In this document: in pieces, positions 23,999 to 34,180 of the stretch | Layout: each line of letters starts with the position of its first letter | Numbering within the stretch: the stretch's first letter is position 1 | From: Prinsepia uniflora | Taxonomy: Eukaryota > Streptophyta > Magnoliopsida > Rosales > Rosaceae | Direction of reading: 5' to 3' | Assembly: GCA_032719365.1 (NCBI GenBank) | Contig: CM064872.1 | Coordinates: 20,801,572-20,865,571 of the forward strand | Length of the DNA stretch: 64,000 nucleotides | Program-made: the position numbers and the translations under genes | The notes under the pieces: model-generated | Seen by the model: only the letters and a program-made list of their open reading frames with translations | The model's database searches: none | What the model was told of the DNA's origin: nothing

Positions 23999-24371
23999 GT
24001 ACTAGAGAATATTATTGAATGAAGACTCAAGACTCTAATTTCTGGGCTGCAGGAAGGGTAGGTAGGCAATGAGTGGTGGCCAGAGCTGTAGGGAGAGAGA
24101 TGATCGACTGAATTGGGTTGGGGAAGATGGGTTTTAATTTTTTAAAATAATTTTTAATAGAAAATATAATAAAACAAGGTAAATATCTAAATTACCCTTA
24201 CTAATTTTGTAATATTACTGTCACGTCATCAAAATTAATGGCGTTAATAACTTTGATTGACGGATGGTGCAACGGTCTTAACGATGTATCTGTTCTTGCA
24301 GCAACCTGAGGCAAATTTCTATCCCTAGGGCATTTTGAGATTGTTTTTTCTGTTCCTAGTGCATTTAGCCT
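23999..24371 (-). repeat. Right terminal inverted repeat of the MULE-like element
   Basis: Inverted partner of 22787-23162. The outer end at 24371 reads TTTAGCCT on the plus strand. Confidence 0.8.
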
Positions 24372-25245
24372 AAAAAGCCTTTTTTTAATGGAAAAAACTC
24401 AATAAATGAATGATATAATTAATATCACTAAATAATTCTAGAATAAAAATTCATTTCAAACATAAATAAATTGAATTCAGAATTTTAAATGTTCGATAAA
24501 GAGCATATACATACGTATCATGAACAACCTCTAAGGCTCTAACTCTTCTTCTCCATATTCTTCCAATACTCTCTCCATATCAGACTTAAACTCATATACA
24601 TCTTCATTTTCCTCTCCTTAGATGTCCTCACCAGTTTCCAAAATATATTCATTAAGTTCTCTTATTTCATCATCTAGGGTAGAGTCGACTTCTTTATCAA
24701 TATCACCACCATGAACATTCCATTCTTACGCATTCCTAACTTCACTAGTAAGTAGTACATTTATGTATTTCTCTCCATATTCGTCCAATACTCTCTCTCT
24801 ATATTAGAAAATTTTGAGTTTCAATTAATAAACTACTTACTACCTAAAGGTTATGTAAGTATGTAACAAATTAATCATTGAGTTTGAGCATATTAAATAC
24901 ATTGGTTTTAGTCCTTAATTACTTATTTACCCCTCAAAAGTGCTCCAATTTCTCTCACATCCATGAACTTGTGGTCAAAGAGAGAATCTTTTGAGCCATT
25001 TTTTGCAATGCTGGTACACCACCACCATACATAGACCACCGTTGAACTACAAAAGGCACAATTTGTAACGACCCGTTCCAAATTCCAGAATTAAATTAGT
25101 GACTAATCATGATTAGTGAGGTTAATCGGTGATTAGTTAGGCGAAATCGGACGAACGATACAAAATGACCGTTTTGCCCCTAGAATGGGTAAAACATTGA
25201 CTTTTCATTATGGCGGTCAAACAGACTTTGACCGATGACCGGGAC

Positions 25246-25261
25246 GTAGTTCGTGACGTCA
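25246..25261 (+). promoter_or_regulatory. bZIP-type dyad near the LTR start
   Basis: TGACGTCA (25254-25261) with an upstream ACGTA word. The homologous place in other copies reads GTGACGT-N8-ACGTCAC (10037-10058, 11371-11392, 45752-45773, 52986-53007, 60031-60051), always about 180-190 bp from the LTR start. TGACG pairs resemble as-1/ocs elements bound by TGA-class bZIP factors; function here is inferred. Confidence 0.45.
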
Positions 25262-26700
25262 CGAGTTCATAGACAGGTTGCACGTTCAATTCCGACGTTT
25301 GAGGAAGAAGTTATGACTTTCGGAAGTTTAAGGTCATTTTGGTAATTTTGGTTAAAAGGGGCAAATAGTTGACTTTTTGACCGGGAGGTCCAATGGCCGA
25401 GGGACGAAGACCGTTACCTAGATTGGGATATTGCGAATCCATAGATAGGCGGCACGCTGAAATCGAATTTCGAACGAGGAATTTATAGGTCACGGAAGGT
25501 CGATTTCACTATGCACGTACTTCAAGACGATGATGATTTGGCAATATCTGATTGGCTAGATATTTTAAGTGGGACCCATGGATGAGTGACAAGTGTTACT
25601 CATCCCATTGGCTAAGACCCCTAATTTGTGGATCTAAAATAATTAAATATTATTATTTTAATTATTTTATAATTAAACTCACACATCATTCAATCCTAGC
25701 CATCCATTCAACTTAATCTCTCAATCCACACCACTCATCTCATCTATCTCTCTTCTCTCATCAGATCAAATATCTTCTTCTTCTTCATTTCCTCACAAAC
25801 CCGAACCCCCCCATATTTGTTCATCCTCCATTTTTCTCTCAAGAACAAACCACACCACACCACCATTCATTATCTGGGCCGTGTGTGACTGTGAGAGAGT
25901 GAGATGATGAGGACGACGGCGAGCCACGGCTGGAGACGACGGAGGATACGGCGGAGGAGCTCGACCCGTGAGGTAAAATATTCAAATTTTGGAAACTCGG
26001 TTTTATGGAGTTTTAATCGAAGCTAACATCTAGGTTGTGCTTCTAGGGACTCTAGGAGACTAATAGGATTGGTTTCGAGGCATAGGACGGCCGGGAATGG
26101 CCGGGAATGGCCGTGAACGGCGGAGGAAAATCACACCGCCATGGCCGAGCTTTGAAGGTACGGTTTTGATGGTTTTAGTTCCATTTTAATGCCTAAAAAG
26201 ATGGATAATGGGATTAGGAACATTTAGGAATGAAAAAGGAACGAAATGGATCGAAAATAGGACGGTTTGAATGATGAACCGGTCGAGCCGGTCCGATCCG
26301 GTTCGAACCAGCGAACCCGATCGGCGGGAGCTTGCTGGTGACACTGTTCACCGCGCGTGGTCTCACGCGCAGGCAGGTTCCTTGAGCGCGTGGGGGCGCG
26401 TGAGTGACTATTTGGGAATGCTTTCAACACGTGAAATCTTCTATTCGATGTAACGAACATTTTGGGACTGATTTCGTGTCAATCAGACACCGTCTCGATA
26501 ATATTCGGGGCATCGGAAGGTTTCAGATCAGAATTAAAAATAGTTAAAAATTCCAGAAAATTACGGGGCTTTAGTAGGAGGTTAATTAAGTAGTTATTAA
26601 CCTTCTATTATGATTTGGACAGGTTTGGGAGTTCTGATTACGACGATTTGCCCGGTGACGCTTATGGCACGCAAATTGGGGCGGCATCATATGACGGTCT

Positions 26701-27800
26701 GTGAGTGGACCTTGATTTCTAAACTGTGATGCATGTATAAATGTTTTATATGGATTATGGATATGATTCTATGATGTTGATTTGGATGATTGTGAATTAT
26801 ATGGTTTCACGCTTTACGAGGCGATTTACGTGCTTGCTCCGTACTTGTGGTTTTGGATATGATTTCATGAAATGGTTTTGGATTTGAAGAGGTAAACTCG
26901 GGTTCAAAACCCATTTGATTCACGAACTCTCGTACTTACGGTCCATTTGATTTAACGAGGCATCGGGCCGGAGGCCCAGTTGGTTTACGATTCGGACTGG
27001 AGGTCCAGTTTGTATGTGGATTCGAGCTTAGGGCCCAGCTATGTGTTACAAATGGTTTTTATGGTTCATGACGGTTTATAATGGATTTACGGGTCATGAC
27101 GGTTTATGGGAACAGGCATGAACCCTTGGAAAGGATTTTATGGTTCATGACGGCTTATGGGGGCCGGACATAAATCCTTGAAAGGTTTAAAGAATGATTT
27201 CAGAAGGTTTTTCACATGCCATCCTTTATATATGATTGCCTCCTCCGGGGAGGGTCGTTGGCCTGGGTGGACCTCGAAGTAGTCACGGAGCACTGACTGA
27301 GTGGAGTCTCCCCCTAGTTGGGTTCCTTACTCTCAGGATGGGCATGGTTCGTTACCTCTAGGGAGGGTCATTGATCTACGAACATTGACCTGGGTGGACC
27401 TTGGAGAGACTTGGGTTTGAGGCCCCGGTTAGCACGTGCGTAGCTCTATTTTACCGTGACAGTTTCTTGGATATGAAATATAATGGATAAACATGATTTC
27501 AAGTGGTTTGGGAAATTGTGTTTTATGATGATAAATGGATTTGGGCTGAGGTCCCACGTATGTTTATGATGTTATGGTTTTCTGTAAATGGTTTTGGGCA
27601 GGAGCCCGTGTGACTTGTATTTACGAAACTTGGGGCAGAGTCCCTAATTATGGTTGTTTATACATATGTTATTGGATAAATTGTTTTACTATGCATGCAT
27701 GCTTTTTAGTGAAGGGTATAAAGATCTTTTATAAATGTGTTTTTACGAAAATTATTACTTTTTGTCCACTCACAATCTTTCTGTTTTTAATACCCTTCAG
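26701..27800 (+). other. Intron-like module of solo LTR 25064-27979
   Basis: CGGTCT is followed by GTGAGTGGAC (26701-26710). The complement GTCCACTCAC is at 27764-27773, followed by a T-rich tract and CCCTTCAG ending at 27800, giving 1100 nt. The branch-like CTCAC lies about 28 nt upstream of the acceptor. Confidence 0.55.
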
Positions 27801-29620
27801 GTTGGATATGATGCGGACAGTAGCAGAGACCGAGATATCACATACCTCCTCTTGATCCTGGCGTACTCTGATAGCCCGGGAGGGCAAAGGTCGGAAATAT
27901 CCCTTGTCTGACACTTCATGTCAGACGGGAGCAAGGTCATCCCGCGTTAATCTCGGGGGGATTGGGATGGGTCCTGACACAATTTGCTTAATTAATAAAA
28001 AAAATTATGTAAGAATAACAATAAAAAAAGAAATATTGAATTGTGAATGTTCTTACTCGGATCAAAATCATTCCTAGTGCATGCAACATACGCCAAATGT
28101 TTTCCAAACCCACCTTCTTCTTTTTTCTTGTACTTCACAAATTCTTGATTCTTCACAATATCTTTCTTATTAATGTCATTGAGGAAGAACTTCTCAACAC
28201 AATCAAACATCCCTTCCAAGACAATTGGATCTTCAACTATCATATCATCTTTGAAGAAGTAATAAGGGTTCAAGAGGCAGGCCACCTTATGTAATGGACT
28301 ATCAAGCTGATCACGACCTTTTGCATCAACAATATCAAGGATTGGACTATAGCTCACCTCTTAATTTTTGAAAGTATTTTTAATTTCATTCCCTGCTTCT
28401 TGTAGCTCTCCATACAAAAATCCCATTGATGGATTTTTATCCCCGTTAACAAGCCGAAACACTTTAAATAGAAGACCAAAAACTTTTTAAAAAAGTGTAG
28501 CACCATTCCAAAAATTCATACTCAAAATGGTGTTATATGAAGTTTTCCTCTTTTCACTTTGGAAAGCTTGATTTGCCCCCATGCATCATTTTGTAACCAT
28601 TGCCTTCAACTCTTACTTCTTCTCCACCAAGCTTTGCAAAGTTAGGAAAGAAGTTGAAAATCTGGTGACTCTCGGTCTTACTATGTCTATTTTCTTTTTG
28701 AACCTCCTCGTTAAATCCGATGTTTTATGATGGGAATAAATGAAGATGGTGATGGCCTTTACCTTCTCAATGAATCCTTTGAACTTAAGAAGGTTACCAA
28801 TTTTCTTGAAGTATAAGGTTCAAAGTACGAGTGGCACATGAAGTCTAAAAGATATTTGGCCTCTTCAACTTCAACAACTCCGCCACCACCATATTGTTAG
28901 ATGCATTGTACGTCCCCACTCGAGTTACGTTTTGTAGCTCAAAATCATCAATGCACTTTTCCACATCTTCAAAGATATATAAGCCTATGTGTGATTCCCC
29001 CGAAACTTCCTTAGAAAAAAGAAAAAGTTGTGTCTTCCTTACAATTTACACACAAATTCATGGTACTTCTTTTTTTGGTCACTTCAAGCATTGGTCATGA
29101 TTGAGCAACCATGCCACCACCATAATGGTATTGATGTACATAATGTGTTATTTCCTTCCAAAGTGCATCATTGATATTATGTTGTTGAAATTTCATGCTT
29201 CCATCCATTGAAAATTCAGAATTGATAGTGTTTGCAAACTTATCCATAGGTCCGAGAAAATGTTTCATTTTTTCTTGGACCACCAATTTCAACTTCCTCC
29301 TTTTTTCTCGAAGTCTAACTTCTTACCTTACTTTTTCTTCAAGTCTATTATTTTATCTTTTTCTGACCTTTGCTTATTCTAATGTGGCTTTATACCTTAC
29401 TTTATCATCATTCGAAGACTTTGAACGTGAAGCTACATTTCCCTTGTGTTGTTTAATCCTGTTGATTCCACCACTCATATACTTACCATACAACTTACAC
29501 TTTACCTTATCAAAGTTTGTAAGATTCACCAAAATTGTAAACTCCTATCCAATATCACCACTATCATGCTTCAGTGATCTTTCCATTTCGGACATTACAT
29601 TTGGTTCTAAGAAGGTAAAG

Positions 29621-31311
29621 CCTTTTATATCAAAACCTACAATTCAAAATTTCAGACATACCACAGAGAATGAAAAACAACAATTTATATCAATATTCAT
29701 TATTCAATTTCAACCACAATCCACAATCCACATTCCACAATATCATGATCACAATGTCATATTGTCACAATGTTAATAAAAGATTAAGTAAAATTTAACT
29801 ACAATTGCAATTTAAGTGATTGTGGAACAAGCGGGCATCTTTCTTGAATTGTTATTTTCTATGTTTTCTTATTAATATATCCAAGGACTTTAATAAATTT
29901 TCTTTTGTGCCTAATTCAAGCTCAATTTTGGCATGTTCATGTTAGTAGTTTGTTATTTAGTTAGAAGGATGCTGGACATACTAACTCCTTTAAGTGAGAA
30001 TGATGACATTGGACCAGAACACACAGATGGTTCTATAAATTAGAGTTAGCGATAAAACGCATTGGTTGGTATATCCCAAATATCTTGATCAGATTTAAAG
30101 AAATCAGTTGTATTGAGATAAAGGTTAAGTACAAACACTTAGAAAATAAATATTTAACTACTTAAAAGTGAGTGACAAATTGCAAGTACTAGAAGCAAAC
30201 TATTTTTGTTGTAGATGAGCCTTGACCATGCAGGTTTGTTGAGAAATCATCATCTGGATGAACATTAGTTGGAATCTTGCCATATTTTGGCAGAGCATCC
30301 AAATGACGATGTGACATCGAAATGTAGGTGTATGGATGTCTCAAAGACTGATTTGAAGGCAGTTGAAATGAGTTGGGTGTTAGGTGGCCTTCAAAGCTAG
30401 TTGCGAAAGTAAGTCAAAATAAAGTTGGGTGGTCAAGAAGTCTTCAAAGCCGAACTTGGGATGTAAGTCGGAATGAAGGAGATCTGGGTTGTTCTTGGTG
30501 TAAGAACTGAAAAAGGTTGAGAGGAGAACTGAATCGTGATCCTAGATCGAAAGAAACAGGTTTTGCCAAGAAGAGGAGCTTCTTAGAACAATTTTTTTTT
30601 GAGGGTTTGCAGCTGATGAAATTGATTTAGTTGGATCAATTCGTGTTCTTTTGATTGATTTGTTTGTTGTTCTTAAGAAGTTGGCTTATTTTACTTTTAT
30701 AGGTAGCTTGAGAGTGAGCTTGGATGCCACGTGCATCCTCACGTGGACTTGCTTGCGACTACTTCGTCGCATACCTTACCTTTGCCTTTTGACGGTTTCG
30801 GTGCTTGTCAACGTGATTGCTTCAATCACATTCCCACTTCCCCACGATCCCACAAGTGGATGTGAATTGGGCTAGGCCTCTAAATGATTTGGGTCTTTAA
30901 TTTGGTGAGTCCTTTACTTTTGATCTACGTTATATTTTTTTGAGTGTAAACACATGGTATAATGGCTTCCATGAATTAACATTCACTACAGTCCATCACA
31001 AAAAAAAATGATGAATCGAATTTAAAAAAATTCGAAAAAATATATAAGATACGACTCTAATATGTTCAATATTTTAGCAAGTAGGGAAGTTATTGGTTGT
31101 TCAATAGAAGGGATTGACCTTCAATGTAATCTAACAAAGTTCTTTTCGATTAGAGCATCAAGAACACAACCCAACTCTAATACAATAAGTTAAACCAAAA
31201 TTATTTTCAGATAGAAGAGATTGATGTGATAGAGATGAGATTTGAGAAGCGATATAAGAGAGAGCTAGATGAGAGAGAAACATGGCTATAGTCTACTTTC
31301 ATGGTATGAAG
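29621..31311. other. No recognised gene; possible leader of the hAT element
   Basis: The segment between the BED-finger remnant and the next LTR has no homology I recognise. On the minus strand 30500-30600 is pyrimidine-rich, as in a leader. The plus-strand ORF at 30651-30875 has no recognisable domain. Confidence 0.4.
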
Positions 31312-31483
31312 TGACATGACCCGTTTCAAAAATGTTTTGATAATCACGTCGGGTCCTGCTCCCGTCTTACAAGTAAACCAAAGTTCCAAAACTACCCTTA
31401 ACAACTGTCAGACAAGTGATAATGGTACTGATGTCCCACTTATGCCTCATTCTCTAGATCAACCCTAGTCTCTTTACAATGGC

Positions 31484-32371
31484 CTGGCGGGAAAAAAAAC
31501 CACAGTGAAAGTGTGAGTGGACACAAATAAGTATCATTTGAAAATACATTTATGAGGAAAACAATCATTTATCCTCCAATTATAAAATAATGAATGGATA
31601 AAATGCAACATAAACAATCAGATTTCAGATAAAACCAAAACATATTTTGTAGAGCCACAAATTATACAGTGTATAAAAAATGTGTGGCCTACATTTCCCC
31701 AAAATCTATGTTCATAAAACCATGTAATAAAACTTGGACACCAATATTAATAACCAATCAAAACCAATCATTGACTCCCCTGAGTATTAGCCGTTTGGGA
31801 AAAACCCCAAATTTTGGATGCCTAGGAACAATAATAACTCCGAGATTTAGTCTTCTGGGAAAACTCCCGAGTTTCGACCATCTGGGAAACTACCCCAAGT
31901 ATCACCCATTTGGGAAGAACTCCTAGCTTCGGCCGCTTGAGAAAACAATAGCCCTGAGCATTAGCCGTCTGGGAAAAACTCCTAGCTTCGGCTACTTGGG
32001 AAACAATAACCTCGAGCTTCGGTCGTGTGGAAAAATCCTGAGTTTCGACCGTTTGGGAAACTCATCACAACAACAATGGAAAACATTCCATGTATTACAT
32101 CCAAAACTTTGCTTTAAAACAAATCCTTAACTCAAATCCAAGTCAACATTTCCAAACCCGGGCCCGAGTCCAAGACATTGTTTCCATCAAAAATCATAAA
32201 GTTCATGTCCAGAACCAGTCCAATCCTGAAAAAAATAATTTTAATTCGGAAAATCATCAAAACAGATTTAGAATCGTTTATTCAGACCATTACAATTCAA
32301 AGCATGCCATAAAACATCTAAAACATTTAATTATCCATGCATTGCATTTTATAAAATAAATATCCACTCAC
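31484..32371 (-). other. Intron-like module of LTR 31312-41190
   Basis: On the minus strand AAACT is followed by GTGAGTGGAT (32371 downwards; one change in the decamer). The module ends CCCGCCAG at 31484, 888 nt. The intact partner decamer lies at 31513-31522. Confidence 0.45.
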
Positions 32372-32397
32372 AGTTTGTCCAAACAACTCACTTCCAA

Positions 32398-34022
32398 TGT
32401 AACACCCCGGATATTCGAGAAAATGAAAAATTGGAGAGATTGAGAAAAATGACAATTTTACCCCTGGTAAGTAAAAAACTTGAATTTTTGAGATGACTAA
32501 ATTTTGAGTATTTCGAGAATAATGTCACGTAGATCTCAGTAAATTTTGAGTACTTTGAGAAACGGGCAAAAAATGGTCAATGAGTATTTTGGTAATTTTT
32601 CTTAGAAGGGTAAATTGGTAATTTCGCAAGTGGAATTCTAGGGTTATCTAGAATCTTCCCTTCCCCTTATTGTTTAGCTTCCCACCGACTTCCCGTCCTT
32701 GTATAAATGTGTGGACTTGGCTAGTTTAGGGGATTTAGTGATGAATGATCAAAAGTAAGGAAAGAGAGAAAAAGAAGGCAAACCATGAAGGGGGTGAACT
32801 AAACAAGGGGAAACACAGAGAGAAAGAGGGGAAAAGAGAGAAGGAAGAAAAAACCAAGAGACTGGTGAGAGTTAATGAGTGAGAGGAGGAAAAAACAGTA
32901 AGGGTTGTGGGAACCCATGAGGTTCCCATATTGGGTTTCCAGCTCAGAACCAGGAAATAAGCCAGCGTGTGCACTGGTGTTCTCCTGATGGTCGTGCGAC
33001 CCTCCTGAGTTAAGGAAGAGTGATTATGGACGTAAAGAAGCAGTGGAGGTATTCCTGGAAGCCATGGTCGAAGAGATAGTGAGATTGAATGATGAGATTG
33101 GGTGAGTATTTCTTCCTTCTAACTTCATAGATCGTTTTCTAAGCTGGTTTAGGTAGATTTTGATGTTTGGAATGTTGAAAAATGGACGTAAAATGGCCAA
33201 GATATGGTCGGGTCGTGATTACGGGTTAAACGAGTCAAATACCAGACAATCAGGTCTAGATCGAGGAGAAAGATGACTGTGCAGGTGTGTGGCCACCACG
33301 CATAGAGGCCTTGCGGTGGTGCGTGCAACGTCTACTAGTCGTCCTGTCAACATGAAATTTCATCCTTATAATTTTATGAGTTTATTGATATAATTTCTGG
33401 GCTAATTGGACTTTGTTTGGGCAGGGTTTTGAGTATCTAATGTGTTTTATTTATAGATTTAATTTTTATTTAATTATAATGAATTAAAGGTTTCTTGTGT
33501 AAATTAAACATATTTTCACACATGTAGTCCTGGTGAGTTATTTGTTGAGCATGTTGAATATATGGTAAAAGTAGTATTATCTACTTAAAAGTCTTGTTTA
33601 TGGTTAAAGAATTAAGAATTGTAATTATGTGATTAAATAAGTAATTGGTGGTCTAATTTGGTAGTCTATGAATTTCATAGCAGTAAATTGTAGAGATTTC
33701 TTTCTAAATTTTTTCTAAGTAAAGTCAATTGGTGATTATTTACAATTGGTGGAACGAGTGGAAGTTGAGGCCCGACCACATTCATATTCGAGTACTAATT
33801 TATAATATTAGGCAAAGAAATGAGTTTTTAATGGATTAAGTTTTTTCCTTGTCGGGGAGTGGGTTGGACGTGGGTGGTAACCCTGCAAGGATGGACTATG
33901 TTTGATTAATTTATTAAATTATGGGCATAGTTAAAAGTTAGCAGTATCTCTTGTCTGACAGGAGCTATCAGACAAGAGTAGAGTCATCCTAGTTTTTCTT
34001 GGAATTAGGGACGGGTCCTTCA
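32398..34022 (+). mobile_element. LTR of a second gypsy-type family, left copy
   Basis: It starts TGTAACACCCCGGATATTCG and ends GGGACGGGTCCTTCA. It is homologous to 36237-40074 once the insertion there is removed. Its left flank TCCAA (32393-32397) equals the bases after it (34023-34027). A terminal hairpin is present (TTGTCTGACA at 33951-33960 with TATCAGACAAG from 33966), like the dominant family, but the GTGAGTGGAC pair is absent. The ORFs are not meaningful. Confidence 0.85.
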
Positions 34023-34180
34023 TCCAAGCTGTACGCTCCTACAAAATCTTTGGAGCGATCTGGCTTGTCAAAATTAACAATCGAGAGTCACTAACCTTGT
34101 ACTAGACCTCATATTCAAATCCTTTAAATCTTGGGATAACACACACATCATAAACGTAAATATCATCACCTTTGTACACC
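34023..34180. repeat. Duplicated piece of the surrounding LTR
   Basis: This 158-bp stretch matches 40075-40232, the continuation of the outer LTR after the right-hand nested copy, with scattered differences. Thus the nested LTR plus its downstream flank is present twice. Homology stops after TTTGTACACC. Confidence 0.75.

Larger units (their letters stand above)
22787..24371. mobile_element. MULE-like element with long TIRs and captured coding sequence (Pack-MULE-like)
   Basis: Two inverted arms of about 375 bp, 22787-23162 and 23999-24371, match closely along their length. Both begin AGGCTAAATGCACTA at the outer end and include long shared stretches down to GAGTCTTGAGTCTTCAT at the inner end. 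Long TIRs with a non-transposase cargo are the hallmark of Mutator-like Pack-MULEs. No clear 9-bp duplication is visible outside the arms (flanks CAGTAGGG and AAAAGCC differ), so the boundary or family could be off by a few bases. The element lies between amidase copy 2 and the hAT pseudogene. Confidence 0.75.
25064..27979 (+). mobile_element. Solo LTR of the dominant family inside the hAT pseudogene
   Basis: It begins TGTAACGACCCG and ends GGGATGGGTCCTGACA, 2916 bp, flanked by perfect 5-bp duplications CAATT (25059-25063 and 27980-27984). Landmarks in order are a TGACGTCA bZIP site at 25254-25261 with TTGACC W-box-like words around it, GC-rich inverted words at 26356-26404, the intron-like module 26701-27800, palindromic arrays at about 26890-27190, and the terminal hairpin CTTGTCTGACA (to 27913), loop of five bases, TGTCAGACGGGAG (from 27919). 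It is the cleanest plus-strand reference copy in the window. Confidence 0.96.
24520..29620 (-). pseudogene. hAT-superfamily transposase pseudogene (BED finger type), split by a solo LTR
   Basis: Read leftwards. A BED-finger remnant lies at about 29620-29430 (CKLYGKYMSGGINRIKQHKGN, with the first Cys context degraded). DNA-binding/insertion-domain remnants follow (NINDALWKEITHYVHQY near 29180; TYNASNNMVVAELLKLKRPN near 28880; RLVNGDKNPSMGFLYGEL near 28430). The well-preserved block 28357-27985 (KVACLLNPYYFFKDDM...) comes next. After the LTR the C-terminal dimerisation segment resumes at about 25050 (RWSMYGGGVPALQKMAQKI, SLTTSS), ending in an acidic tail with a stop near 24530. Many stops and frameshifts make this a fossil. 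The stretch from 29621 to about 30600 may be its leader, but I found no TIR. Confidence 0.82.

Noticed and set aside
26701..27773. The GTGAGTGGAC/GTCCACTCAC pair as terminal inverted repeats of a DNA transposon inside each LTR
   Set aside because: Complementarity stops after ten bases, no target duplication flanks the pair, it is at the same place in every copy, and splice-like signals adjoin both ends. A splice-related role explains it better, though it remains an alternative.
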